Below, one piece after another: positions 8,010-17,171 of a DNA stretch of 64,000 nt (its first letter is position 1; each line of letters starts with the position of its first letter). The stretch covers positions 29,528 through 93,527 of the forward strand of contig NZ_VRTT01000024.1 of NCBI RefSeq assembly GCF_008017805.1, given 5' to 3'. The DNA comes from Paenibacillus sp. N3.4. GTDB lineage: Bacteria; Bacillota; Bacilli; Paenibacillales; NBRC-103111. The translations under genes were made by a program, and so were the position numbers. Under the pieces are notes generated by a model. That model made no database searches and was not told where the DNA came from. It worked only from the letters and a program-made list of their open reading frames with translations.

Positions 8010-9578
8010 ATGTTCAAGGTTCTGCTTGTCGATGATGATGTGCCAATGATGAAATACGTAACCAAGCTAATCGATTGGGATTCACTTCAGCTGACATTAA
8101 GCGGGTCAGCGTCATCTGGCGTTAAAGCGCTGGCTTTGTTTCGCGAGCATGAGCCTGACTTGGTCATCACGGATATTGGCATGCCACAGATGGATGGTAT
8201 TGAACTAGCCGCAGAACTGCAAAAAATAAAACCAGATGTCAAAATCATATTCTTGACCTGCCACGAAGAATTTCACTACGCACGTAAAGCCGTGCAGTTG
8301 TCAGCCGAAGACTATCTGATTAAAGATGAGCTGACAGCGCAGCAATTGGATACCGTATTAAAGAAGAGTGTTCATATGCTGACGACGGATAAGGAAAGAT
8401 TCCAAGAGCTGGCGTACAAACAGGATATTCTAAAAAATAAGGAGATTTGGTTAGCGCAATTTTGGGAGCAATTGCTGGCGGGTGCGTCCAATGAGTCCAT
8501 TCAGAATCAGGGAGAACGCCTAGGGATTGCTTGGAAGCAGCCACATTTCATGCTGGCCATCGGTGATCTCCAGTTCGAATCCTTTCCACAGAAGTATCGT
8601 TATGCTGATATGCCATTGCTGTTATATGCGATTACAAATATTGCACAGGAGCTTCCTTTGGAGGGTTTCTCGATGACGACAATCGCAGATAAGGAGATGC
8701 GGCTTGTGTGTATTGTGAATTTTCAGCATGATCTCAGTCGAAATGCGATGGAAGCCTTCGGTAAACACATGACCTTGCTTCAGCATAAAATCATGGAATA
8801 CTTGAAAATGAAAATAACATTTTGTTTCAGTGCTCCATTCAAGGGAGTTGAACATATTCATCTGCAGTACGGTTCTCTTAAGCAGAGAGAACGTTCCGTG
8901 TTCTATGGAAAAAATTCTGGCGCAGAGAATCAAACGGCTGATCATAAGCTGTGGAACTCGGATGTTATGGGTATGCTTGGCGGGGATTGGCAGCGGCTTG
9001 AGGAAGCGGCGCAAAATGGGGAACACAGCTTGACGATGGACACCTTGGAGGCGCTTTGCATGAAAGCCGAGACTTCTAGACTTGATCCCGCCGAACTCCT
9101 GCTCAAAAGCTCGCAATGGATGCGGCTTCTGGAGCTGCGGTTTAATCAACCGAATGATGATACGTTTCATCGGTGCTTGCTAAGCTGCAGCAGCTGGATT
9201 CAGGCGAAAGAACTTCTTCGGCAGAGAGTTCATCTGCTGCTGGGCAGCAGAGCAGATGCATGGATTGAGAAGAAGCCAAAGCTTCAGCTCATCGATCAAT
9301 ACATTTCGGATCACTTGTCAGAAAATATTTCGTTAGTGGATATTGCCAATTATTTATTTCTGAATCCAAGTTATTTCTCTAGATACTTTAAACAAGAATC
9401 CGGTCTTAATTTCACAGATTACATGCACCGCTACAAAATGAAAATGGCCTGTAAGCTGCTGAAAGAAAAACAGTACAGCACGGAAATGATTGCGCTAAAG
9501 CTGGGCTACATGGAGCGGACGTATTTCTCGAAGGTGTTTAAGAAGTACGTTGGCGTAAGCCCGAAGGATTACCGTTAG
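8010..9578 (+). CDS. YesN-like response regulator with AraC-type DNA-binding domain
   Basis: Partner of the preceding kinase, about 522 aa. It has a receiver domain (VDDD near the start; phospho-acceptor in VITDIGMPQMDG; Lys in YLIKDE), a long middle region and a C-terminal double helix-turn-helix of the AraC/XylS type ending VGVSPKDYR. GGAGG at 7998-8002 sits 7 bases before the ATG at 8010, which decides the start over the in-frame GTG at 7971. It most likely activates the sugar transporter genes at 2.8-6.1 kb, possibly through the TGCACA-N6-T-N-AAAAT motifs. Confidence 0.92.
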   Translation: MFKVLLVDDDVPMMKYVTKLIDWDSLQLTLSGSASSGVKALALFREHEPDLVITDIGMPQMDGIELAAELQKIKPDVKIIFLTCHEEFHYARKAVQLSAEDYLIKDELTAQQLDTVLKKSVHMLTTDKERFQELAYKQDILKNKEIWLAQFWEQLLAGASNESIQNQGERLGIAWKQPHFMLAIGDLQFESFPQKYRYADMPLLLYAITNIAQELPLEGFSMTTIADKEMRLVCIVNFQHDLSRNAMEAFGKHMTLLQHKIMEYLKMKITFCFSAPFKGVEHIHLQYGSLKQRERSVFYGKNSGAENQTADHKLWNSDVMGMLGGDWQRLEEAAQNGEHSLTMDTLEALCMKAETSRLDPAELLLKSSQWMRLLELRFNQPNDDTFHRCLLSCSSWIQAKELLRQRVHLLLGSRADAWIEKKPKLQLIDQYISDHLSENISLVDIANYLFLNPSYFSRYFKQESGLNFTDYMHRYKMKMACKLLKEKQYSTEMIALKLGYMERTYFSKVFKKYVGVSPKDYR

Positions 9579-9600
9579 CAGGAAGCAATGAAAGAAGTGG

Positions 9601-9637
9601 GGGTTGCGCAGCTTGTTTGCGCAATCCTTATTTTTTG
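9601..9637 (+). terminator. Terminator of the sugar ABC/two-component cluster
   Basis: GGGTTGCGCA and TGCGCAATCC form a stem around GCTTGTT, followed by TTATTTTTT. The following stretch to 9742 shows nothing I recognise. Confidence 0.85.
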
Positions 9638-9742
9638 AGTTGTTGTGAGATTAGGTTGCAGTTTATGTGATAGGTTGACTTGCCATGCTTTTCTTTTACT
9701 GTGAAGCCCTGTGCCAGAACAGTCTTTTATGAGGTTGCCTTT

Positions 9743-9818
9743 TTCAGCCAATTTTCAGAAACTTCTCAACTAACCTTCAGTTCATACTCAGATGGATTTC
9801 AGGTTAAGGGCCTATACT
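9743..9818 (+). promoter_or_regulatory. Six 11-bp-phased pentamers plus -10 (copy 1)
   Basis: Pentamers start at 9743 (TTCAG), 9754 (TTCAG), 9765 (CTCAA), 9776 (TTCAG), 9787 (CTCAG) and 9798 (TTCAG), each exactly 11 bp after the last. Ten bases after the last pentamer is TATACT (9813-9818), a good -10, while the -35 region falls inside the array. Direct repeats at 11 bp are the usual binding pattern of OmpR/PhoB-family regulators, one site per helical turn. The layout implies activation of the Gly-rich protein gene at 9869. The same array with the same -10 distance occurs at 11058. Confidence 0.8.
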
Positions 9819-9868
9819 AGGTTTTGTAAGGGACAAACAAATAAAAAAGGAAAAGGTGGAAACAAATT

Positions 9869-10978
9869 ATGAAAAACATCGGCAGAAAAATTCTTACTGG
9901 TTCATTGGTAGCTTCTTTTGTACTCGGAGTTGGTTTTGTTGGAGCCTTACATAATCAGGCATTTGCAGATACAGTATCGACCAATTCAACAAGCGCAGCG
10001 ACTCAAAAACATGATGGCAAAGGTCGCGGAGACTTCGGAAATCGTGGCGGTTTCGGCGGCGGTAATGTAGTGGCAGAAACCGCAACGATTCTGAGTGTTG
10101 ATCAAAGCGCAGTTGAAGAAGCCTTGAAAGCGAACAAGACGTTGGCAGCCTTCGCTGAAGAAAAAGGTGTGAGCAAAGCGGACTTTTTGCAAAAGCTGAT
10201 TGATGCGGAAACAGCAACGATTACCGCTAATGTAACAGCAGGCAAAATTACGCAAGAGCAAGCGGACAAGGTAATCAAAAATTTGACAGAGCAGTTGTCC
10301 AAACGTATCGAAAGTACAGGAAATAAAGGTGCAGGACCGGGAAGAGAAGGCCAATTCCCAGGCGGTGGCAAAGGCGATAAAGGCTTTAGAGGCGGGAATC
10401 TTGTAGACCAAACAGCAACAATACTTGGCGTTGAGAAGAGTGTCGTTCAAGATGCGCAAAAAGCTGGTAAAACGTTAGCGGCATTTGCTCTGGAGAAAGG
10501 GCTGGCTGAAGCAGATTATGTACAGAAGCTAGTTGCAGCTGAGACAACATCCATTAACGCTGAAGTGACAGCGGGCAATCTTACGCAAGCGCAAGCAGAT
10601 AAAATGTTGACCGGTTTGTCTGATAGATTAACCAAACAAGTGGAAAGCACTCGACCTGAGGGAGGTTTTGAAGGAAGAGGAGGACGTGGCGGTTTTGGTG
10701 GTTTCGGTGGACAATTTGGGAACTCGGATGTACTGACGACCCTTCTGGGCGTAACGCAGGATGAGCTGAGAACACAGCTTGAAGCTGGTAAGTCGATCGT
10801 GGATATCGCATCGGCGAAAGGGATTAGTGAAGATGATCTTATCAGTAAAATCAAAGATAGCATGACCGATTCCATCAAAAAGCATGTTGAACAAAAGGGT
10901 ACTGACCATCAGCGTCCTGGCCGTGGAACTTTCGGCAAAGCTCCAGCTGATGCAACTGCACCAGCAGCAACAAACTAA
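9869..10978 (+). CDS. Secreted protein with repeated helical domains and Gly-rich linkers
   Basis: Exported protein of 369 aa. The signal peptide covers about residues 1-33 (cleavage near AFADT). Two near-identical domains of about 85 residues (about 68-152 and 178-262) each hold a TATIL-GV start, a KTLAAFA-EKG segment and a GxxTQEQADK-like segment. A shorter third copy (about 287-345) keeps the GKSIVDIASAKG part but lacks the QADK part. Gly/Phe/Arg-rich linkers such as GGFGGGN separate them. The domain type is widespread in secreted proteins, but I know no function. The Gly-rich motif also appears in the tail of the MacA-like protein downstream. Expression is probably governed by the phased array upstream. 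Confidence 0.85.
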   Translation: MKNIGRKILTGSLVASFVLGVGFVGALHNQAFADTVSTNSTSAATQKHDGKGRGDFGNRGGFGGGNVVAETATILSVDQSAVEEALKANKTLAAFAEEKGVSKADFLQKLIDAETATITANVTAGKITQEQADKVIKNLTEQLSKRIESTGNKGAGPGREGQFPGGGKGDKGFRGGNLVDQTATILGVEKSVVQDAQKAGKTLAAFALEKGLAEADYVQKLVAAETTSINAEVTAGNLTQAQADKMLTGLSDRLTKQVESTRPEGGFEGRGGRGGFGGFGGQFGNSDVLTTLLGVTQDELRTQLEAGKSIVDIASAKGISEDDLISKIKDSMTDSIKKHVEQKGTDHQRPGRGTFGKAPADATAPAATN

Positions 10979-10984
10979 TACAGA

Positions 10985-11016
10985 GAAGCTGCTCGCTAAT
11001 GCGGGCAGCTTTTTTT
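10985..11016 (+). terminator. Terminator after the Gly-rich protein gene
   Basis: AAGCTGCTCGC and GCGGGCAGCTT pair around TAAT, followed by seven T. It separates this gene from the downstream operon, so the two phased promoters are independent. Confidence 0.9.
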
Positions 11017-11057
11017 AGTCTATACGGGCCAATCGGGGTAACCGAGAAAGTCCCGTT

Positions 11058-11133
11058 TTCAGCAAACGTTCAGCTTGTGTTCAACTTACTTTCAGCCTAC
11101 ATTCAGACCTGTTTCAGCCTTTCCCCTTAAACT
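11058..11133 (+). promoter_or_regulatory. Six 11-bp-phased pentamers plus -10 (copy 2)
   Basis: TTCAG pentamers start at 11058, 11069, 11080 (TTCAA), 11091, 11102 and 11113, all at exact 11-bp steps. Ten bases after the last is TAAACT (11128-11133), at the same place as TATACT in copy 1. The gap sequences differ between the two copies, so the shared part is the repeat pattern and not simple duplication. Probably an operator for an OmpR-family regulator driving the MacA/MacB-like operon. Confidence 0.8.
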
Positions 11134-11199
11134 GATTTTATAAGGTTGTTGATAACTAAGGCGTTCGATGTCTTAGGAACTTGGAGAGGGGTATTAAGG

Positions 11200-12882
11200 A
11201 TGAAATTTGGCCGGAAGAAGAAATGGATCATTGTGGTTTTGGCTGCGTTGTTATGTGGAGCGGGAACTTACTACTACTTACATAATAAAGCGAAGCCGAC
11301 AACTGCAGCAACACAACAAACGGTAATGAAAGTGGCAAAAGGGGCAATATCCTCCACAGTCTCGGGTACCTCTCAGTTAGATGCTAAGGATAAACAAAAT
11401 ATTGTCATTCCGGTAGATAGCATTATTAAAACCATGAATTTAACACAAAACATGGCCGTTAAGAAAGGCGACGTGCTTGTAGAACTTTCGGTGCCTTCAA
11501 CCGAGACCAACCTTAAAGAAGCACAAGTTAGTGTGCAGCAGTCAGAGAAAGAGCTGGCTGAACTCCAAAATCAACAAAATCATATGAGCATATCTGCTTC
11601 TATGTCCGGGAAGCTAATGTTACCCTCCAATCTGGATGTAGGCAGCCAAGTAACTAAAACAACGAAAATTGGTACGATTTCAGATACGACACAATATAAA
11701 GTAAAGCTGCCATTTTCTTTACAAGAAGCTGTGCAATTGAAAAAAGGGGACCCTGTAGAGTTGAGTGTTGATGGGTATTTATTATCCAAAGTAGGGTCTG
11801 TTGACACGATTGGTCGCGAAATCAAAGCAGATGCTAATGGCAATAAGGTTGTCACGGTGGATGTTCTGGTGGACAACGACGGCACACTCTCAGCAGGGCT
11901 GAAAGTGAAAGGAAGCATTAGCAGCGGAGGCAGCAAGATCGACTCATCCGAGCAAGTAGCGCTTGAATATGTGCGTACCGCCCCGATCTTCTCAGATGCA
12001 GTCGGAACGATTAAGAGCATGAAGTTCAAAGACGGAGATACGGTTAAACAAGGCGACCTGATTGCGACGCTGTTCAATGACGATTTGCAGAACAATATTA
12101 TCAGCAAGCAAGCTTCCATTGACAGTCAGAAAATTAAAGTAAATGACGCTCAGCAAAAGGTGGACCAATTAGTCATCAAAGCGCCGTTTGATGGTGTGTT
12201 CTCTGCCGACTTTGCAAACAGCAAGAACAATGTGCTTCGCAATTATCCGGCAGGCGCCCAAATTAATGCGAATACGACACTAGGCGCTGTGGCTAGTCTA
12301 AGCACCATGCAGCTGGCAATTGCCGTAGATGAACTGGATCTGACCAGCGTCAAGGTTGGACAGAAGGTCACGGTGAAGGTGGATGCCATCTCGGGGAAAA
12401 CCTTCCAAGGCGAAGTCACCTCGGTTTCCAATGTAGGAACAACCACTAACGGCGTTACGACGTATGATGCGGTCGTTGCCATTCCGAATACAACGGCAAA
12501 TGATTTGAAATATGCGATGACAGCAACCGCTGAAATCTACATTCAAGATAAGAAGGATATTCTGGTCATACCTCTGCAAGTGATTACTACGGCGAAAGGC
12601 AAAACAACCGTTACGGTGAAAAAAGCAGACGGCACGACGGAGGATCGGGAAATTCAGATCGGGATTAAGAGTAAAACATTAGTAGAGGTTGTAAATGGTT
12701 TGAAAGAAGGCGAAGAAGTGGTGGCGCCGGTTAGAAGAACGACGACCAATCAGCAAATGGGAGGATTCCCAGGAGGTGGAGAACCACCTGCAGGCGGCTT
12801 CGGAGGTGGTAACTTCGGAGGCGGCAATTTTGGCGGAGGTAATGGAGGTAACGGAGGCACCAGAGGGACAACCACGCGTTAA
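11200..12882 (+). CDS. MacA/HlyD-like periplasmic adaptor subunit
   Basis: Membrane-anchored adaptor of about 560 aa for the ABC exporter encoded next. There is one membrane segment at about residues 7-26, then paired lipoyl/barrel-sandwich halves with a coiled-coil region, beta-barrel and membrane-proximal domains as in the RND/MacA adaptor family. The last 45 or so residues are a Gly/Phe/Asn-rich tail (GGFGGGNFGGGN), unusual for an adaptor and similar to the linkers of the secreted protein at 9869. GGAGAGGGG at 11183-11191 supports the ATG at 11200. It is the first gene of an operon with ATPase, permease and a secreted protein. Confidence 0.9.
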   Translation: MKFGRKKKWIIVVLAALLCGAGTYYYLHNKAKPTTAATQQTVMKVAKGAISSTVSGTSQLDAKDKQNIVIPVDSIIKTMNLTQNMAVKKGDVLVELSVPSTETNLKEAQVSVQQSEKELAELQNQQNHMSISASMSGKLMLPSNLDVGSQVTKTTKIGTISDTTQYKVKLPFSLQEAVQLKKGDPVELSVDGYLLSKVGSVDTIGREIKADANGNKVVTVDVLVDNDGTLSAGLKVKGSISSGGSKIDSSEQVALEYVRTAPIFSDAVGTIKSMKFKDGDTVKQGDLIATLFNDDLQNNIISKQASIDSQKIKVNDAQQKVDQLVIKAPFDGVFSADFANSKNNVLRNYPAGAQINANTTLGAVASLSTMQLAIAVDELDLTSVKVGQKVTVKVDAISGKTFQGEVTSVSNVGTTTNGVTTYDAVVAIPNTTANDLKYAMTATAEIYIQDKKDILVIPLQVITTAKGKTTVTVKKADGTTEDREIQIGIKSKTLVEVVNGLKEGEEVVAPVRRTTTNQQMGGFPGGGEPPAGGFGGGNFGGGNFGGGNGGNGGTRGTTTR

Positions 12883-12920
12883 CATTCAAGTTATCAGCTC
12901 TTTGGAAAGGAGCCATTGGG

Positions 12921-13639
12921 ATGAATATTATCGAACTGAATGAGGTTACAAAGAGCTACAACCGAGGTGAAGAGGAGCTGCAGATTCTCAAAGGCATAAC
13001 GCTGCATATTGCACAAGGCGATTTTGTAGCGATTATCGGACCCAGTGGATCGGGAAAATCAACGCTGATGAATACGATTGGCTTGTTAGATACCCCAACT
13101 ACAGGAACATACACCTTAGATGGTGTTGCTACGGAAAAGATGTCCGATAACGGATTGCCGAGCTGCGTAATCGAAAAATCGGTTTTATTTTTCAACAATT
13201 CAATCTGCTTCCCCGTCTCACAGCCACAGAGAATGTGGAGCTGCCGATGATTTATGCGGGTATACCGCCGAAGCAGCGCAAAGAACGAGCGCAGATGATG
13301 CTGGAGAAACTCGGCATGGGTGAGCGCGGACATCACAAGCCGAGCGAGTTATCCGGTGGACAGCAGCAGCGTGTGGCGATCTCGAGAGCTTTGGCCATTT
13401 CTCCATCCTTGATTCTGGCGGATGAACCGACCGGAGCCCTTGATTCGAAAACGGGCATTGAGGTGCTTGAGTTAATCAAAGAGCTTAACGAGCAAGGGAA
13501 TACCATCGTATTGATTACCCATGATAATCATATTGCAGATAATGCCAAACGCGTTGTTACGCTTCGCGATGGACTGATTATTAAAGATCAGCGCAATGAG
13601 TCTGTGCGCATTCAGCAGGCCCAGGAGGCATTTTCATGA
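12921..13639 (+). pseudogene. MacB/LolD-like ABC ATPase, frameshifted
   Basis: ATP-binding subunit of the exporter, broken by one apparent base loss near 13151-13158. The first frame carries Walker A (GPSGSGKST) and ends out of frame. The second resumes with the Q-loop (GFIFQQFN), the signature LSGGQQQR, Walker B (LILADEPTGALDS) and the H-loop His (LITHDN). Adding one base around GATTGCC restores a normal protein of about 239 aa with no other lesion. The stop overlaps the permease start (ATGA). Otherwise intact motifs suggest either a very recent mutation or a sequence error. Confidence 0.88.
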
Positions 13640-14814
13640 GAATATGGGAACTGTTTCAAATGGCGATGGCGACGATTCGTTCGAATCCGCTTCGGACTAT
13701 ACTTACGATGCTGGGCGTGATTATCGGAGTTGCCTCTGTGATTACGCTGGTGTCCATAGGACAAGGAACAACGAAAGCAATCGAAAAGCAGTATGAGGGA
13801 TTGGGAACGAATTTGCTGACCATTAATCTGATGGGAAACGGCCGTGCGACAGAGCTAAAATACGATGAGATTATGCAGTTGGAAGGAACAGCAGGGATCA
13901 GTGCAATTGCTCCGTCGATGACCAAAAACAGCACAAGCATTAAGTATGGTCGCACAACGCAGACATACAATGTGATTGGGACGAATGATCGGTACCTGAC
14001 CATGCAAAAGGGTGAAATGGGCAGCGGCCGTTTCATTGCGCAAGCCGATCTTGACTATCGCAACCACGTTGTTGTCTTAGGCAGCGAGGTAGCCAAAACA
14101 TTTTTCGGCACCCAAGATCCGCTAGATGAAGAAATTAACGTCAACGGCTATGTGTACACCATTATCGGCGTGCTGAAGAGCAAGGGTTCTAATACGACCG
14201 GAACATCGATCGACAGCTCAGTGATTGTGCCTTTGCCGACGATGAGCAGAGACTTTAAGCTAGGTACGATACGAAGTGCTTCCGTTGAAGCCGCATCCGG
14301 TAATGATGTAGCCCGTGTTCAAAAAGTATTGGAAGCTTATTTGGCTAACAAATTCAAAAGCACGTCAGGCTACAACATTTTTAATTCAGCGGAATTAATC
14401 AGCGCCAGAACGGCAGCCTCTAGCTCACTCACCAGTCAACTAGTTGCTGTAGCTGCGATATCCCTCCTTGTAGGCGGGATCGGGATTATGAATATTATGC
14501 TGGTCACCGTTAGCGAACGAACGAGAGAAATTGGGATTCGGAAATCCATTGGTGCGAAGCGGCGCAACATTTTGCTGCAATTCTTGGTAGAAGCAACCTT
14601 AATCAGCGGTTTTGGCGGATTTATCGGACTTGTTCTAGGTATTGCTTTATCACTGGCATGGCCTTACATCAATCCCAGTCAAGCCACCAGTCTTTCACTT
14701 AGTGTAGGCTTGTATGCTTTCTTATTCTCGGCGCTCGTAGGCGTTGTCTTCGGTCTCTATCCAGCGAACAAAGCTTCCAAATTAAAACCAATTGACGCAC
14801 TGCGTTATGACTAA
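13636..14814 (+). CDS. MacB-like ABC transporter permease
   Basis: Permease of 392 aa. A first membrane helix at about residues 18-42 is followed by a large extracellular MacB_PCD domain (about 45-260) and three C-terminal helices of the FtsX type (about 270-390), including the conserved TREIGIRKSIGAKRRNI loop. With the adaptor and ATPase it forms a MacAB-like, mechanotransmission-type transporter. In Firmicutes such systems are linked to export of peptides or to resistance against them; the substrate here is unknown. Translationally coupled to the ATPase by ATGA. Confidence 0.92.
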   Translation: MRIWELFQMAMATIRSNPLRTILTMLGVIIGVASVITLVSIGQGTTKAIEKQYEGLGTNLLTINLMGNGRATELKYDEIMQLEGTAGISAIAPSMTKNSTSIKYGRTTQTYNVIGTNDRYLTMQKGEMGSGRFIAQADLDYRNHVVVLGSEVAKTFFGTQDPLDEEINVNGYVYTIIGVLKSKGSNTTGTSIDSSVIVPLPTMSRDFKLGTIRSASVEAASGNDVARVQKVLEAYLANKFKSTSGYNIFNSAELISARTAASSSLTSQLVAVAAISLLVGGIGIMNIMLVTVSERTREIGIRKSIGAKRRNILLQFLVEATLISGFGGFIGLVLGIALSLAWPYINPSQATSLSLSVGLYAFLFSALVGVVFGLYPANKASKLKPIDALRYD

Positions 14815-14836
14815 AGACTCAGGAGGTACTAAACCC

Positions 14837-17023
14837 ATGATACGCAAACTAACGTCCATCTCGCTCAAACATACAAGCTTCGCTCTGTTACTCACGGGCA
14901 GCCTTGCTGCTGCTTCGTGGGCCGCTCCTGCGGCTCATGCAGCCTCTGAGGCCATCTACATTTCGAATTCATCTTACTTTACTTTAAATCAAGCAGCTCT
15001 TTCTTCCTCGTCTCTTCAATTTTCCGTAGCGCTACATAACGGGGAAGGCAGTGCGATTGATTTCAATCAATATGGAGTCCGCGTAACGGACAAAGCAGGG
15101 CATAGCTACACGGCGAAATTAAGTGAGAAGAAGAGCGCTAGTGTGCTTCCTGGTCAGGATCAGACATTCCGGTTCTACTCCAATTTGGCAGCTGGTGAAA
15201 CGGCAGATCAGCTTCAGGTTGATGTCTTCCGTTGGGACTTCAGCAAACCCGATTTCATGAATCATCTTGGCGTATTGCCCGTTGCTTCCGTGGTCCAAGA
15301 TGGTCAAGTGAATGTGCCTGAGCAAATTATTAATCTGCGTACGTTGGATAGCACGTTAGCAAATGATGCTTCAATTGCGTTCCGCTTAGGTCAAAGCGTG
15401 CGTGTCTCGGAAAATGGAAAATGGTACCTGTACACGCAAGTGTCAGCAAAGAATTTGGGCTCCAGCAGCGTGAAGGTGCCAACTGGTTTGCAAGCTAGGC
15501 TTGTGGATGCGGACGGTCTGAAATATGCATCGACAATCGTAAGTTCGGACACAACCTTTTTACCAAATCAGTCCGATACGATTACACTTAAAACGCTCGT
15601 ATCCAAGCAAATGTCGACAAGCGGCTTGACGCTGGAGTACTACTATTTAAATCAGAGTGAAGATGTCTCGCTCGGCACCTTAAACATGAACGCTTCCCTT
15701 CAAACTGCAGCGCTTGGCACTAAACAGAGCTATGCGGGACAGCAAGATGGTGATCAAGTTACCGTAAAAGCCACAAAATCGACGTACTCGAACCAAGCGG
15801 ATGGGGTACATGTTCAGACGGTAGTGACGCTCAGCAATGATGGCCAGTCCGTGGCCTCTGTACCCTCCTTCTTTGCTTCCTATCAGTTTGGCGAAGCGGG
15901 TACATCGTCGGTAACCTCTACCGACAACTCCACACGCAGTGCGTATTTGGCACCAAAGGAAACGTCATCCTACTATTTCAATGCGATTCTTCCAGCCGGC
16001 GTTGATCCGAACGCGACGCAGCTTGTGCTATGGCAGAAAACAACCGCGAGCACGAGCAGTTCCTCATCGACGGGAGCAGCGTCCGGGACAACGACAGGAA
16101 GCACAGGCTCAACCACGACGACGGGCTCCGCTTCGAACCCAGCATCTACCGCTACCAATGGCTCGTCAGGTCAAATGCCTGTAGCTGTATTCCTGCTCAA
16201 AGGAGCGACTGAGGCACAAAGCGGTTTCACGACTGCAGTGAAGTATGAGTTGGGCACCAAATTGGCATTCAATGACAGCTCTGTCGTTAATAAAAACCTG
16301 GATGTCTCCCTTGTCGAGCTTCACGCTCATGAGAATGATGACCTTGGCTACAAAACGGCAGTAGCCAAATATAAAATTACGAACAATGGCACAAGCACCA
16401 TTGCGCTTCCGGTGCTTCAAAATGAGCTGATTGACAGCAATGGAAATGCGTATACCGGTTCTCGCCAAAGCCAAGTCGCCACTCAAATTACGCCGGGAAG
16501 TTCCTATGTGGTAAGCTACTCGTACTTGCTGCCGAACAAAACTCAAACGGATTCCGAGACCTTTGCTTTGAACATCTTCGATGATAAATCCGTATCTGAA
16601 GGCAATGTGTCCATCGGTTCCTATCAGGTGGCTCTGCAAAAAGATGCAGACACTAACAGCGATACGCTATCTTTGTATCCATTCTCAATTAAAGTTAAGG
16701 ATAATTCGATTAGCTGGCTTTATAGTGGGGGGACTTACTCCTATCAGCTTAATCTGGATCTGGAAATTTCTCATGAAGACCAAGTTATTATTGATTCGAA
16801 CTTCTCTACAATCCAATTCGAGATGGTTGATTCACTGGGTCGGGTTGTAGGTACACAATCTGCTACGTTAACAGGCACAGGCAAGCTGACCAACGGAATG
16901 CAAAAAGTTGTCGTTTCCGGCTTGAAAAACGAGCAAGTGGATTCCGGTGTAGTCGTCAATATGTACGAAGTGATTAATACGCCGAATGGAACGGCTAAAC
17001 GTCTCCTGAAGCAATTCCATTAA
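14837..17023 (+). CDS. Large secreted protein of unknown function
   Basis: Protein of 728 aa from the ATG at 14837, which follows AGGAGGT at 14821. The signal peptide covers about residues 1-35 (Ala-rich, ending AAHAA). The mature part appears to consist of several beta-rich, Ig-like segments of the FxLYD/DUF4352 sort. Recurring features are phrases such as LPNQSDTITLK and TPGSSYVVSY followed by aromatic residues. A low-complexity Ser/Thr/Gly linker lies at about residues 400-450. It starts 22 bases after the permease gene, so it belongs to the export operon. I recognise no catalytic motif. It may be an extracellular partner or product of the transporter (inference). Confidence 0.85.
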   Translation: MIRKLTSISLKHTSFALLLTGSLAAASWAAPAAHAASEAIYISNSSYFTLNQAALSSSSLQFSVALHNGEGSAIDFNQYGVRVTDKAGHSYTAKLSEKKSASVLPGQDQTFRFYSNLAAGETADQLQVDVFRWDFSKPDFMNHLGVLPVASVVQDGQVNVPEQIINLRTLDSTLANDASIAFRLGQSVRVSENGKWYLYTQVSAKNLGSSSVKVPTGLQARLVDADGLKYASTIVSSDTTFLPNQSDTITLKTLVSKQMSTSGLTLEYYYLNQSEDVSLGTLNMNASLQTAALGTKQSYAGQQDGDQVTVKATKSTYSNQADGVHVQTVVTLSNDGQSVASVPSFFASYQFGEAGTSSVTSTDNSTRSAYLAPKETSSYYFNAILPAGVDPNATQLVLWQKTTASTSSSSSTGAASGTTTGSTGSTTTTGSASNPASTATNGSSGQMPVAVFLLKGATEAQSGFTTAVKYELGTKLAFNDSSVVNKNLDVSLVELHAHENDDLGYKTAVAKYKITNNGTSTIALPVLQNELIDSNGNAYTGSRQSQVATQITPGSSYVVSYSYLLPNKTQTDSETFALNIFDDKSVSEGNVSIGSYQVALQKDADTNSDTLSLYPFSIKVKDNSISWLYSGGTYSYQLNLDLEISHEDQVIIDSNFSTIQFEMVDSLGRVVGTQSATLTGTGKLTNGMQKVVVSGLKNEQVDSGVVVNMYEVINTPNGTAKRLLKQFH

Positions 17024-17095
17024 TTCGACACCTTAGATAGAGAGAAGAAGTATAGTTAATTAGCGATGTTAACGAATAACTTCGAAATGTAACCG

Positions 17096-17132
17096 AAGGC
17101 GTCTATATGCTTCATGCGTATGGACGCTTTTC
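17096..17132 (+). terminator. Terminator of the MacAB-like operon
   Basis: AAGGCGTCTATATGC pairs with GCGTATGGACGCTTTT (one or two mismatches) around a short loop, ending in TTTTC. It lies 40 bases upstream of the orphan regulator gene. Confidence 0.65.
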
Positions 17133-17171
17133 GTTTGCTAATCAAGTCCATACAAAGAGGTGATGCCGGTT

